DNA of 34,441 bases from Candidatus Segatella papionis (GCA_002297965.1 DBLF01000106.1:1-34441); one strand, 5' to 3'. Positions 1-9,541 are shown, counted from the first letter of the stretch. Numbers and translations are program-made. The notes: generated by a model not told the origin, from the sequence alone.

Positions 1-268
1 CGATACGTTGTTCTTTTTTTTGGGACTTTTTTTAGGGGCATTTTGTAACAAAAATACAAGTTGCTGATTTACAGCATATTACAAACTGCTAACAAAGGTT
101 AAAGTTTTTGGTGTGCTCGTGAACACCCACATTTTAACACTTTTAGGCGTTTTTACGCATCAGAAAGAAGTCCCTCTATCTGCCCTCGAACCCCCAAAAG
201 TGTCTTATATAATAAGGTACGCGCGAGAGAAAGATATTTCTCTTTCTAGAAAAAACACCTTCGAAAGC
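1..268. other. Intergenic region at left edge, no gene seen
   Basis: No convincing coding frame is visible on either strand. A leftward -7 box (TATTTTTG, read on the minus strand at 49-56) could serve a gene beyond the left edge, but no -33 box lies at the right distance. A 7-bp stem with a 4-base loop (226-243, AGAGAAA/TTTCTCT) lies just upstream of the promoter of the first gene and may be a regulatory site or may mean nothing. Confidence 0.3.
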
Positions 269-299
269 TTTGCTAGCCGATAAGTTTTTCGTAACTTTG
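269..299 (+). promoter_or_regulatory. Bacteroidetes-type promoter for the MFS gene
   Basis: A -33 TTTG (269-272) and a -7 TAACTTTG (292-299) are 19 bases apart, which fits the Bacteroidetes primary sigma consensus. Transcription would start near 306. This decides the start of the next gene: the longer reading frame beginning at the TTG at 270 would start inside the promoter. Confidence 0.75.
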
Positions 300-320
300 C
301 ATCAAAATATCACTAAGAAT

Positions 321-1493
321 ATGATACAACTACAAGAAAACCAGGGCATCCCCCGTAGCATTCTCCTGATGATGGCCATCATCGCAGGACTCACCGTAGC
401 CAACTGCTACTACAACCAACCGTTGCTCGAACTGATACGCCACGACCTCGGCATCAGAGAGCAAAGCGCCAACCTCATCACTGTCATCACGCAGATAGGT
501 TATGCGCTAGGTTTGTTCTTTCTCATTCCCTTGGGAGACATGTACTCTCGCAAAAAGCTCATCCTCACCAATATGAGCATTGCCGCTTTGATGGCAATCA
601 TCATGGCTGTGGCAAAAAACGTGTGGATGCTTTGGGGAGCTTCGCTGCTGATAGGAGCCTGTTCCGTGATTCCTCAGTTTTTCATTCCTATAGCAGGACA
701 ATTCTCGAAACCTAAGGACAAAAGTCGCAACATGGGAATCGTACTTTCTGGTTTGCTCACTGGCATACTGGCCTCTCGTGTCATCAGCGGTTACATCGGC
801 GAATGGTTGGGATGGCGAGAGATGTTTTTCATCGCCGCCCTAGTCATGGTCGTCTGCATGGGTGTGATGCTTTTGATGATGCCCGAGATGAAGCGCAATT
901 TCATGGGCTCCTATCGAGACTTGATGATAACGGTGGCAGAGATATTCACCCTCCACCCTTCCATCCGCATCTACTCTATCCGTGCAGCCTTCGGCTTCGG
1001 CAGCATGATGGCGATATGGTCGTGCCTTGCCTTCCACTTGGCAGCTCCACCCTTCCATGCCAACAGCGACATGGTGGGTATGCTCGGACTCTGCGGCATA
1101 GCGGGAGCCATCGCTGCCAGCGGAATGGGCAAGTTGGTATCTAAATTCGGCATTCGCAACTTTAGCCTTGCGGGAGCAGGAATGCAGATTGCCGCATGGG
1201 CTGTGGCGCTCATCTTCCGTGACACATATATTGGCCTCATCACTGCCATTGTCTTGGTGGACATCGGCCTGCAATGTCAGCAGCTCAGTAACCAAAGTGG
1301 CTGCATACAAGAGATACCCCAAGCCGCCAATCGTGTGAACACCATCTTCATGACCACCTATTTTATCGGCGGTTCATTGGGCACATTCTTCGCAGGAATG
1401 GCATGGACACACGCTTCCTGGCTGGGCGTTTGCCTCGTTGGTGTCACCTTCGCACTCATCTCCTTGCTCATCTCACTAAGTTGCAAGAAATAA
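321..1493 (+). CDS. MFS transporter, 12-TM, drug-efflux-like
   Basis: The 390-aa product is a major facilitator superfamily membrane protein with about 12 hydrophobic segments. The loop after the second segment carries a recognisable MFS motif A variant (GDMYSRKKL, about residues 72-80). The N-terminal segment with VANCYYNQPLLELI resembles the drug:H+ antiporter-like MFS proteins of the YgaY kind, so export of a small organic compound is the likely role, but the substrate cannot be read from the sequence. The ATG at 321 is chosen because the promoter lies at 269-299; the in-frame TTG at 270 is upstream of any transcript. The gene stands alone, convergent with the peptidase gene, and ends inside a shared terminator hairpin. 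Confidence 0.85.
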   Translation: MIQLQENQGIPRSILLMMAIIAGLTVANCYYNQPLLELIRHDLGIREQSANLITVITQIGYALGLFFLIPLGDMYSRKKLILTNMSIAALMAIIMAVAKNVWMLWGASLLIGACSVIPQFFIPIAGQFSKPKDKSRNMGIVLSGLLTGILASRVISGYIGEWLGWREMFFIAALVMVVCMGVMLLMMPEMKRNFMGSYRDLMITVAEIFTLHPSIRIYSIRAAFGFGSMMAIWSCLAFHLAAPPFHANSDMVGMLGLCGIAGAIAASGMGKLVSKFGIRNFSLAGAGMQIAAWAVALIFRDTYIGLITAIVLVDIGLQCQQLSNQSGCIQEIPQAANRVNTIFMTTYFIGGSLGTFFAGMAWTHASWLGVCLVGVTFALISLLISLSCKK

Positions 1494-1534
1494 AAGAAAT
1501 AGCCTAGGGCAATGTGCCCTAGGCTATTTCTTTT
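1492..1534. terminator. Bidirectional terminator overlapping both stop codons
   Basis: A perfect 20-bp inverted repeat (arms 1492-1511 and 1515-1534) with a 3-base loop has an A-run on one side and a T-run on the other, so it can work as an intrinsic terminator in both directions. It includes the last bases of the MFS stop codon and the first bases of the peptidase stop codon. Confidence 0.9.
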
Positions 1535-4046
1535 ACATTTTTTCGTCTCCATACAGTTCCTTCCACCAACTGCCATCATCTTGTAGCCACTTGGCAAACC
1601 AGGCAAAGATGGTGTCCTGCCACTTCAGTCGCTTTTCATAGTCGATGATATGATGATCCTGACCCTCCACGAGCACCATCGCTGTAGGGCGACCTAGCAA
1701 CTTCAGAGCCGTATAGAGCTGGATGCTCTCGCCCACAGGCACATTGTTGTCGGCAGTGCCATGCACGAAGAGGAGCGGCGTGTGGATTTTGTCGGCATTA
1801 TAGAGCGGACTCTGATCTACGAAGAGATGCTTATTGGTCCAAGGATACTCATTCGCCATTGACACCTCACTATAGCTATACCCCCAGTAGCCTTCGCCCC
1901 AGTAGCTGGTATGATCACTGATGCCAGCGTGCGAAATGGCGGCGGCGAAGAGGTCGGTCTTGGTCTGCAAGTACTGGGTCATAAAACCGCCATAGCTTGC
2001 GCCAATGCAACCTATCTTCTTACGATTCACAAAACTATGTTCATCGCAGAAAGCCTTGGTACTGGCGATGATATCCTCAGCCACACCTTCACCAGCCGTA
2101 TCGACATGACGAGCAGAAAACTTCTGTCCGAATCCCGTGGCTCCACTTGGATTCACCACCAAGACCACATAGCCCATCGCCGCATACACATGGTGAGGAT
2201 AACGGCTCTGGAAAGTACGGCTGGTAGGACTGCAACCTCCATAATAGTTCACTACCATCGGATACTGCTTGTTGGCATCGAAGTGCGGCGGCAGATAGTA
2301 GCGGCAGCAAAGGGTATCGCCACGAGAATTCACGTAGTTCCAAGCTTTGCACTCCCCTAGTTCTACGTCTTTCAGCTCACGAGCGCTGAGGTCATCCACG
2401 AGCTGTGCTTTCAGAGCCTTGGTGTTCAGTTTATAGAGGCGGTCGGCATTGGAAGCGCTTTGGCCAGAGAATGCCATTTCGGCAGCGGCAGAAGCCAGCG
2501 AGAAGCTCTTGATGTATTCCTCAGGAGTGTTAAGCAGCGAGAATTTTCCTGTTCTCGGGTTGAGCTGGAAGAGATGGACGCAGTCTTTGTCCTCGGCTGT
2601 GAAATAGACGTTTCCATCCGCCTTGCTCCATTCCACGCTCTGCACATTAGGGTTGAAATCCTTTGTCAGAGGGCGCACTTTCTTGTCTGCCAAAGTCATC
2701 AGATAGAGCTGAGTGTCTATCATGCTAGGAGTCTGCCCTTCCTCCACATTCTTGCCGATTCCATCGAAAGCTTCCGGAGAGCCAGTAAAGAGCACGCTCT
2801 TTCCATCGGGTGAGAACACGCCACCATTCACAAACTCACCCTTATCTACAAGGGTCTCTACGCTCATATCCGTGAGGTCGAGGCGGTAGATGGAAGTGAG
2901 GGTGGAAGGACGCTTGGTGAGTCGCTCCTCGTTCTTGCCGATAAGCAAATAGCGAGAGTCGGAAGAGATATCGTTGAGATACACATTGTGGTAGCCGAAG
3001 GTGAGCGGTTGGAGCATACCCGTTGCTAGGTCGAACTTAGCCAAGTTGCTGCGGTCTCTCCATCCAGGCTGTCGGTCGTCAGGTTCCTTCACTTCATATA
3101 CCTGAGGATCCTTCTTTCTCCCCTCGGTGGTAAGCATATAGATGAGCGACTTCTCGTCGGGGGTAAACTGGAACCATCCGTCGGGTATTTCCGTAGCCAT
3201 CACTTCCCTTTCCATACTGAGAGGATTGATGGTGATTAGCTGCAACTTACCCTCGGCATCCTTCTGGGTAAAATACATTTTGTTAGAGCGAGGCATCCAC
3301 TTGACGCTCTCCTCGAAAGAAGCCACCACCTTGTTGGTTTGGCAATTTCTCACCTCGTTGACACCTTGGTTCTTGCCCTGGCGGTCCACCCAAGTCTTGC
3401 GCACAATCATCCATTTGCCGTTAGGCGACATCTGCACACTAGGATATACTGGGGCACAGATTACATCATATATATTATAGGCACGCTTGGTGGATGCGGC
3501 CTGTTCGCCTATGCTGAGCTGCTTGCCATCGACGGTGGTAACACTCACCTTGACACCCGAAGACGATGTCGATGCCGTAAGATACTTGATGACCACGGTA
3601 TGGGTGGAAGGCATCAAGATGGTTTCAGCCTTATCAGCATTCACTTTCAACTGCTCGCCATCCACATAGAGACGGTATTGCTTCAAGCCTTTCACTTCGA
3701 TGGTAGCTTGGGTACGGCTCGCATTGTCTATGGTGAAGGAAGCCAAGTGAAGTGCATCTTGCTTACTGCCTGTATTTTCCAGAAGCTGGGAAGCAGCAAC
3801 CTCCGTGCCCTTATTTAATAAGGTGAAAGACAATGGGGAGTCGAGCAGTTTCTCCATAGAATAATTATCTCCCTTTACATCCACGCTGTCTGCCATCCAA
3901 GGCTTTGCCACGGGATAAGGACCTGCATGTTTCAACTTCTGCACCTCAATGGTGTCTGCATTTACCGAGAGCGAGGCACAAAGAGCTGCGCTCAAAGAAA
4001 AAGCCAAGACATAAGTTCTTGACTTTTTGAAAATTATTTGTTGCAT
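1533..4046 (-). CDS. Secreted S9 family prolyl oligopeptidase-type peptidase
   Basis: The 837-aa protein begins with a signal peptide (about residues 1-31, ending LSVNA) and is probably periplasmic. The middle part (about 180-570) has the repeating pattern of a beta-propeller/WD40-like lid. The C-terminal alpha/beta-hydrolase domain carries the nucleophile motif GASYGG (Ser about 684), the acid in HGTADNNVP (Asp about 766) and a histidine in GQDHH (about 798-799), in the order of the S9 catalytic triad. The family cuts short peptides, often next to proline or from acylated N-termini; in Bacteroidales such enzymes feed on dietary or host peptides. The ATG at 4046 is preferred over the in-frame ATG at 4097 because it starts directly at the signal peptide. 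No good -7 box was found upstream. Confidence 0.9.
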   Translation of the reverse strand: MQQIIFKKSRTYVLAFSLSAALCASLSVNADTIEVQKLKHAGPYPVAKPWMADSVDVKGDNYSMEKLLDSPLSFTLLNKGTEVAASQLLENTGSKQDALHLASFTIDNASRTQATIEVKGLKQYRLYVDGEQLKVNADKAETILMPSTHTVVIKYLTASTSSSGVKVSVTTVDGKQLSIGEQAASTKRAYNIYDVICAPVYPSVQMSPNGKWMIVRKTWVDRQGKNQGVNEVRNCQTNKVVASFEESVKWMPRSNKMYFTQKDAEGKLQLITINPLSMEREVMATEIPDGWFQFTPDEKSLIYMLTTEGRKKDPQVYEVKEPDDRQPGWRDRSNLAKFDLATGMLQPLTFGYHNVYLNDISSDSRYLLIGKNEERLTKRPSTLTSIYRLDLTDMSVETLVDKGEFVNGGVFSPDGKSVLFTGSPEAFDGIGKNVEEGQTPSMIDTQLYLMTLADKKVRPLTKDFNPNVQSVEWSKADGNVYFTAEDKDCVHLFQLNPRTGKFSLLNTPEEYIKSFSLASAAAEMAFSGQSASNADRLYKLNTKALKAQLVDDLSARELKDVELGECKAWNYVNSRGDTLCCRYYLPPHFDANKQYPMVVNYYGGCSPTSRTFQSRYPHHVYAAMGYVVLVVNPSGATGFGQKFSARHVDTAGEGVAEDIIASTKAFCDEHSFVNRKKIGCIGASYGGFMTQYLQTKTDLFAAAISHAGISDHTSYWGEGYWGYSYSEVSMANEYPWTNKHLFVDQSPLYNADKIHTPLLFVHGTADNNVPVGESIQLYTALKLLGRPTAMVLVEGQDHHIIDYEKRLKWQDTIFAWFAKWLQDDGSWWKELYGDEKM

Positions 4047-4350
4047 ATCTATATATTTATTTTGATTTTTCTTTGCTTGATTCTTGTTTCTTGCCAACTT
4101 GTTCGTAAATACTCGCTAGCTTTCATTTTCGTTTCTGGCTAGTTTTCCTTTTCAGCTGCGAAGGTACAAAGAAATCGCGAGATAATCGAACAAAAGTCAA
4201 AAGAAACGTCCCTAGACTTACAAAAACTTACATTTTGCACATCTTATGCCTTCGATTCCTAACATTTTTGCAAAATATTAATATGAATGTTATCTCTAAG
4301 TTAACGTCAGCAGATAATGTGTTATAGTTGAGTTAAACTCTAGTTTTCTC
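4047..4350. other. Divergent intergenic region, peptidase/outer-membrane gene
   Basis: An A+T-rich non-coding stretch between two divergent genes. It must contain the leftward promoter of the peptidase. I found only a poor candidate (TTTCTTTG read on the minus strand near 4167-4174) with no correctly spaced -33 box. No hairpin or repeat of note was seen. Confidence 0.4.
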
Positions 4351-4381
4351 TTTGTCCTCTCCACAAAAAGCCATACCTTTG
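4351..4381 (+). promoter_or_regulatory. Promoter for the outer-membrane protein gene
   Basis: TTTG at 4351-4354 and TACCTTTG at 4374-4381 are 19 bases apart, a full match to the Bacteroidetes promoter pattern. Transcription from about 4388 would give a leader of roughly 115 bases before the ATG at 4505. Confidence 0.75.
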
Positions 4382-4504
4382 CAAACAGGATGAATAAAGT
4401 TGTACAAAAAAGACTGTACTTTGCAACCAATTCTCCTAAAAATGCGTCTTAACAGAAGACATAGAAACATAAAGATAAGAAAAAGTAAGAAAGATCAAGT
4501 AAGT

Positions 4505-6814
4505 ATGAAGAAGCAAAAAATCATATTATTGAGCACATTGCTCACCGGGGCACTCGAAAGCTTCGCACAGAGCAGCAACACGATTGCAGGCACCCCGACT
4601 ACCCAAAGTAGCCCTGCATCCCAGAGTGCAACCGCCAAGACCGACACAGAGCGTAAGGATTCTCTTTGGAAAGACGTGGATCTCAACGCTGTGACCGTGG
4701 TTGCATCCAAGCCACTAGTAAAGATGGAGGCAGACAGAATGACTTACAACGTGCAGGAAGATGCAGAAGCCAAGGCCTCCACCGTACTTGATATGCTGCG
4801 CAAGGTTCCGATGGTAACGGTAGATGGACAAGACAACATCACTGTGAATGGATCCAGCAACTTTAAAGTATATGTAGATGGCAAGCCAAACCCGATGTTT
4901 ACCAGCAGCCCTTCGCAGATATTCAAGGCGATGCCAGCCACTATGGTCAAGAGCATAGAAGTCATCACCAACCCCGGTGCCAAGTACGATGCCGAGGGCA
5001 CAGGCGGCGTACTCAACATCATACTCAACAAGCAGAACACAAATGGTGCTGGCGGCAACGACTTGACCAATGGCTACAACGGCAGTATGAGCCTCTCTTA
5101 TGGTAGCAACACCAAGCAAGTATCCGCCCTCATCAGTGGGCAACAAGGTAAACTCACCTATAGCGCACACGGTCTGTATGACTACAGCAAACGCAATGGC
5201 ACAGAGATCGATATGGACCAAATCTACACCGATGGCAGCCAGATGCACTACTACCAGAAGTCGAAGATGAAACAGCCCTTCGGCATGGGCGACATCAGCC
5301 TGGGCTACGAGATAGACTCACTGAGCAACATCGGATTCAATGCAGGCATCACTACCTTCGGGCAGAAGATGAACGGCAATCCTCGTACACAGATGGCTGG
5401 CGGCATTTATGGCAATGGATTCGAATATGGCAGCGATATGAGACAGAAGGTGGGAAGCACCTCCTTCAACGGAAGCCTCGACTACCAACGCTTCTTCAAC
5501 AAGCAACGCTCCAGCTATATGATTCTGAGCTACCTATTCAGCACCAACCCAACAAAAAACGACGAATACCGTTTTTACGAAGACAAGAACGGAGTTACGG
5601 GCATCACACTCAACGACCTCTTCTCCAAGAATAGAGCCAGGGGTACGGAGCACACATTCCAGGCAGACTTCACGGAATCGCTCAGCCAGACTCAAAAACT
5701 GAATTTCGGCGGAAAGTTCATCACACGCATCAACAAGTCGGACTCCAAGTACTACGACATTGACGCTGACAAGAACGAGACTCTGAACCCCGACAACAGT
5801 ATGGAATACAAGAACCAGCAAAGCATCCTTGCCGCCTACGCAGAATGGAACGGAAAGTTTGGGAACCTGGGCACCAAGTTGGGCACTCGATACGAGCATA
5901 CCTGGGAGAAAGTAACATTCGAGCAAGGCAACGGCGAGGATTTCAAGAAGAACTATGGTACCATCGTACCTAATGCCACCCTCTCCTATTCGCTGGGCGC
6001 TGGCATGAACATTGGTGTGAACTACAATCTGCGCATCGTTCGTCCAGGCATCTCCTACCTCAACCCATACGTGGACCGCAGCAATCCTACGACCATCAAA
6101 TACGGTAATACCGACTTGGAGGTGGAGAAGTCTCACCATATCAACATAGTGTATAATTACTACACCGCCAAGCTGATGCTTAGCACCACGTTGGGCTACA
6201 CCTTCTGCAACAATGGCATCTCGCAATACTCCTTCCTCGATGCAGACCACCTGCTGAACACCACCTACGGCAACGTGACCAAGCAGAAGACCACCAGCCT
6301 AAATGTGTTCGCCAACTGGCTCATCTTCAAGAAGACCCGCTTGATGCTCAACGGGAGCGTAAGCTATAGCGATCTAAGCAGCGACCAACTCGGTCAGAAG
6401 AACAGTGGATGGAGCACCAACTCGATGATCAATCTGCAGCAAACCCTGCCAGCCGACATCGAGTGGACTATCGGTTCCATACTTTCCAGCAAGACCTACA
6501 ATCTCCAGGGCTACCATGGTGGTACTTCGTTCATCTACACCACCCTCTCGAAAGCACTCGTGAAGGACAAGCTGATTCTCAATTTGATGTACCTTACACC
6601 ATTGGGCGACAAACTTGAAATCAACCAAAAGGCAGTAGGCAGCAACTATGTGCAGACGATGAGTGCAAAGGTAGCGTTGCGAGAGATAAGATTGAGTGTG
6701 GTTTGGAGATTCGGCAACACCAAAAAACAATTCAAACAGATAAAGTCCAACATCAGCAACGACTTCCAGGAGAAAAAAGAAGGAATGCAAGTAGGCGGAG
6801 CTGGAGGTCAATAA
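4505..6814 (+). CDS. TonB-plug outer-membrane beta-barrel protein
   Basis: The 769-aa product has a signal peptide (MKKQKIILLSTLLTG to about residue 22, cleaved after SFA), a low-complexity S/T/Q-rich linker (about 23-50), then a TonB-dependent-receptor plug-like domain (about 65-170) with the typical string STVLDMLRKVPMVTVDG and the ending GAKYDAEGTGGVLNIIL. The rest is a beta-barrel of the OMP_b-brl_3 type, rich in alternating aromatic strands. It lacks the carboxypeptidase-regulatory-like domain often found at the N-terminus of this family. It sits in the outer membrane; the ligand is unknown. No SusD partner is adjacent, so this is not a standard polysaccharide locus. The ATG at 4505 is chosen because it begins the signal peptide; an upstream in-frame ATG at 4400 would add 35 basic residues. 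Confidence 0.85.
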   Translation: MKKQKIILLSTLLTGALESFAQSSNTIAGTPTTQSSPASQSATAKTDTERKDSLWKDVDLNAVTVVASKPLVKMEADRMTYNVQEDAEAKASTVLDMLRKVPMVTVDGQDNITVNGSSNFKVYVDGKPNPMFTSSPSQIFKAMPATMVKSIEVITNPGAKYDAEGTGGVLNIILNKQNTNGAGGNDLTNGYNGSMSLSYGSNTKQVSALISGQQGKLTYSAHGLYDYSKRNGTEIDMDQIYTDGSQMHYYQKSKMKQPFGMGDISLGYEIDSLSNIGFNAGITTFGQKMNGNPRTQMAGGIYGNGFEYGSDMRQKVGSTSFNGSLDYQRFFNKQRSSYMILSYLFSTNPTKNDEYRFYEDKNGVTGITLNDLFSKNRARGTEHTFQADFTESLSQTQKLNFGGKFITRINKSDSKYYDIDADKNETLNPDNSMEYKNQQSILAAYAEWNGKFGNLGTKLGTRYEHTWEKVTFEQGNGEDFKKNYGTIVPNATLSYSLGAGMNIGVNYNLRIVRPGISYLNPYVDRSNPTTIKYGNTDLEVEKSHHINIVYNYYTAKLMLSTTLGYTFCNNGISQYSFLDADHLLNTTYGNVTKQKTTSLNVFANWLIFKKTRLMLNGSVSYSDLSSDQLGQKNSGWSTNSMINLQQTLPADIEWTIGSILSSKTYNLQGYHGGTSFIYTTLSKALVKDKLILNLMYLTPLGDKLEINQKAVGSNYVQTMSAKVALREIRLSVVWRFGNTKKQFKQIKSNISNDFQEKKEGMQVGGAGGQ

Positions 6815-6848
6815 GAACACTTGTAAAATCATTTAATCATACTCATTA

Positions 6849-6892
6849 GCGAGCTGTGGTGCACTTTTTGGGCAACGCAGCTCGTTTTTTTA
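6849..6892 (+). terminator. Intrinsic terminator after the outer-membrane gene
   Basis: Arms GAGCTGTG (6851-6858) and CGCAGCTC pair with one G-U, extended by a C-G pair at 6850/6884, and are followed by a run of seven T from 6885. It lies about 35 bases after the stop codon. Confidence 0.8.
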
Positions 6893-6924
6893 TGCGAAAG
6901 CTAGTCTATTTGATTATTTTTTTG

Positions 6925-6932
6925 TACTTTTG
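6925..6932 (+). promoter_or_regulatory. -7 box for the trans-sulfuration gene
   Basis: TACTTTTG matches TAnnTTTG. No TTTG lies 19-20 bases upstream, so only the -7 element is supported. The start would be near 6939, giving a leader of about 80 A+T-rich bases before 7021. Confidence 0.5.
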
Positions 6933-7020
6933 CAAACGATTTTTCATACAAATAGTAAGAATATCGCCCATAATTAGTAATATTATCACAAAATAGCAGA
7001 AAACAAAAAGAAATAGAATA

Positions 7021-8211
7021 ATGAAGAAACAGACACAAGCAATCCATTTGCAGTATGAGCGCCGTGATGCATACGATGCGCTCAGCGTACCCGTATATAA
7101 CACCCTCGCCTATGAGTTTGACAACGCAGCCATGATGTCGGAAGCCTTCACAGACAAAATCAAGGCACCCGACTACTCACGTGTGGAGAATCCTACCGTG
7201 ACCAATCTAGAGCGACGCGTGGCAGCCCTTACAGATGCCGCTCACGCCACCGCCTTCAACTCGGGTATGGCAGCCATCAGCAACACCATCATGGCACTTG
7301 CCGCACAGGGCAAGAACATCGTTACCTCGAAGCACCTCTTCGGTAACACCTATGCCCTTCTTGTTGGTACTCTGCGCCGCTTTGGCGTAAAGGTTCGCCT
7401 TCGCGACCTCACGAATATCGAGGCAGTGCGTGAAAGCATCGATGAGGATACCTGCTGTGTATTCCTTGAGATTTTGACCAACCCTCAGCTAGAGGTAGCC
7501 GACCTAAAAGCACTCGCCGAAGTGGCTCATGAGAAAAACGTACCGGTTGTAGCCGACACCACGGTGATACCTTTCACTCAATTCTCAGCCAAGAGCCTGG
7601 GAGTGGATATAGAAGTGGTTTCCAGTTCTAAGTACGTAAGCGGTGGTGCCACCTCATTGGGTGGACTTGTCATCGACTACGGCACTCCATATAATGGCGA
7701 CTTCGCCAAGCGCCTCTACGGCGAGATGCTCTTCAACTTCGGTGCCTACATGACCCCACAGGTGGCATATATGCAGACCATCGGACTAGAGACCCTCGAT
7801 GCCCGTTACCGTGTGCAGAGCAACAACGCCTTGGAGCTTGCCAAGAAATTGCAGACCCTCTCCAAGATTCAGTACGTCAACTATGTAGGTTTGGAAGACA
7901 ACCCTTACCATGAGCTTGCCCAACGACAATTTGGAAAGACAGCGGGAGCCATGATTTGCATCGACCTAGCCGACAAGGAGGCTTGCTTCCAGTTCCTCAA
8001 CAATCTGAAGCTCATCCATCGTGCCACCAACCTCTTCGACAATCGCTCGCTAGCCATCCATCCTGCCAGCACCATCTTCGGCGGATTCTCAGAGAGCATG
8101 CGCAAGTCGATGGACGTGAAGGACACCACCATTCGCCTGAGCATCGGCTTGGAGGATGTGGACGATCTCTTCGAAGATATCAAGCAGGCACTAGGAGAAA
8201 ATGAGAAATAA
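7021..8211 (+). CDS. Cys/Met metabolism PLP-dependent enzyme (trans-sulfuration family)
   Basis: The 396-aa protein matches the usual length of the family that includes cystathionine gamma-synthase, O-acetylhomoserine sulfhydrylase and methionine gamma-lyase. Visible family marks are YSR (52-54, phosphate contact), SGMAAI (81-86), the cofactor-binding Asp179 in VVADTT and the Schiff-base Lys204 in SSSKYVSGG. The Asp motif is VADTT rather than the more common VDNTF, so assignment to one reaction is uncertain; O-acetylhomoserine sulfhydrylase or methionine gamma-lyase is most likely. It is cytoplasmic. The next gene is also a PLP C-S enzyme on the same strand 90 bases downstream, which suggests joint work in methionine, homocysteine or H2S metabolism. 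Confidence 0.85.
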   Translation: MKKQTQAIHLQYERRDAYDALSVPVYNTLAYEFDNAAMMSEAFTDKIKAPDYSRVENPTVTNLERRVAALTDAAHATAFNSGMAAISNTIMALAAQGKNIVTSKHLFGNTYALLVGTLRRFGVKVRLRDLTNIEAVRESIDEDTCCVFLEILTNPQLEVADLKALAEVAHEKNVPVVADTTVIPFTQFSAKSLGVDIEVVSSSKYVSGGATSLGGLVIDYGTPYNGDFAKRLYGEMLFNFGAYMTPQVAYMQTIGLETLDARYRVQSNNALELAKKLQTLSKIQYVNYVGLEDNPYHELAQRQFGKTAGAMICIDLADKEACFQFLNNLKLIHRATNLFDNRSLAIHPASTIFGGFSESMRKSMDVKDTTIRLSIGLEDVDDLFEDIKQALGENEK

Positions 8212-8227
8212 CAAATAATAGATGGTA

Positions 8228-8290
8228 AATCATCAATTATTAGATGACAATTTATCTCATGATAGATGATGAATCATCAAATATTAGATG
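8228..8290 (+). repeat. Pair of 19-bp direct repeats between two PLP genes
   Basis: AATCATCAATTATTAGATG (8228-8246) and AATCATCAAATATTAGATG (8272-8290) match at 18 of 19 bases and start 44 bases apart. They fill most of the gap between the two PLP enzyme genes, just before the likely start at 8302. Confidence 0.8.
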
Positions 8291-8301
8291 CGAAGAAACT
8301 T

Positions 8302-9483
8302 ATGGAATATAATTTTGACAAGATAATCGACCGTTCAGGCAGCGACGACCTCAAGCATGGGGCATTGCTGCCACGCTGGGGAAGAGACGATTTGCTGCCT
8401 CTCTGGGTGGCCGACATGGATTTCGAGACACCAGCCTTTGTTACCGACGCACTGAAAGCCCGACTGGAGCACTCGCTCTTCGGCTACACCATGGAGCCAA
8501 AGGACTTTCTGCCGAGCATCATCGACTGGGTGCGCGACCACCACCAGTGGAACTTGGAACGAGAGTGGATCAAGTTCATCCCAGGTATCGTTAAGGGTAT
8601 TGGCCTCGTAGTGAATGTCTTTACGAAGCCCGACGAGAAGGTGATCATCCAGCCTCCCGTGTATCATCCTTTCCGCCTCACCCCTGAAGGCAACGGCAGA
8701 GAGGTAGTATTCAATCCGCTGAAGATGAGAGAGGACGGATATTACGACATGGACTTCGACAATCTTGCCGAAGTATGCGACGAGAAATGCAAAGTGCTCA
8801 TCCTCTGCAATCCTCACAACCCAGGCGGCATCACCTGGAGCAAGGAGACGCTGCAGCGACTCGCCGACTTCTGCTACGAGCACCACCTATTGGTTATCAG
8901 CGACGAGATTCATGCCGACATGGCCATCTTCGGCCACAAGCACATCCCGTTTGCATCGGTATCCGAGAAGGCGCGCAACATCAGCATCACCTTCCAGGCA
9001 CCTTCCAAGACCTTCAATATCGCTGGTATTGTGAGCAGCTACGCCATTGTGCCCAACGAGGAGATTCGCCAGAAGTTCTACTCTTGGCTCACTGCCAACG
9101 AGCTAGACGAGCCTACCCTCTTCGCTCCGATAGCTACCATTGCCGCCTTTCGCCATGGCGAGGAATGGCGCAAGCAAATGCTCGCCTACATCGAGGAGAA
9201 CATTCGCTTCGTAGAGGATTACTGCAAAGAAAACATCCCAGGCATCCGACCATTGCGCCCGCAGGCTTCGTTCCTGGTATGGCTCAACTGCCGAGATTTG
9301 AATCTCTCGCACGACGAGCTGCTCGACCTTTTCATCGACAAGGCACACCTTGCCCTGAACGACGGCGAGATGTTCGGTCCTGGCGGTGAGGGCTTTATGC
9401 GCCTCAACGTAGCTGCGCCAAGAAGCGTGTTGCAGCAAGCCTTGCAACAATTGGCAGAAGCAGTGAAAGCAAGACAGCAATAA
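8302..9483 (+). CDS. MalY/PatB-type cystathionine beta-lyase (class I/II aminotransferase fold)
   Basis: The 393-aa protein belongs to the PLP-dependent aminotransferase class I/II fold, MalY/PatB branch, whose members cleave C-S bonds (cystathionine or cysteine to pyruvate, ammonia and a thiol). Marks seen: PLWVADMDF (33-41), CNPHNPGG (169-176), SDEIHAD (200-206) with the cofactor Asp201, and the Schiff-base lysine in APSKTFNIAG (Lys236). The start at 8302 (MEYNFDKIIDR) is chosen because the family typically begins with a nearly identical string; the ATG at 8266 would add 12 residues encoded by a direct repeat. It probably forms an operon with the preceding gene. A terminator follows. Confidence 0.85.
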   Translation: MEYNFDKIIDRSGSDDLKHGALLPRWGRDDLLPLWVADMDFETPAFVTDALKARLEHSLFGYTMEPKDFLPSIIDWVRDHHQWNLEREWIKFIPGIVKGIGLVVNVFTKPDEKVIIQPPVYHPFRLTPEGNGREVVFNPLKMREDGYYDMDFDNLAEVCDEKCKVLILCNPHNPGGITWSKETLQRLADFCYEHHLLVISDEIHADMAIFGHKHIPFASVSEKARNISITFQAPSKTFNIAGIVSSYAIVPNEEIRQKFYSWLTANELDEPTLFAPIATIAAFRHGEEWRKQMLAYIEENIRFVEDYCKENIPGIRPLRPQASFLVWLNCRDLNLSHDELLDLFIDKAHLALNDGEMFGPGGEGFMRLNVAAPRSVLQQALQQLAEAVKARQQ

Positions 9484-9541
9484 AATTGGTACCATCGTAG
9501 ATGATAGGATATTCCAAAAGTAGGAGAAATAAATAGGCTAA

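Noticed and set aside
5534..6250. 238-codon open frame antisense to the outer-membrane protein
   Set aside because: Shadow of the barrel gene on the other strand; valine-rich composition reflects the complementary codons, and no family motif is seen.
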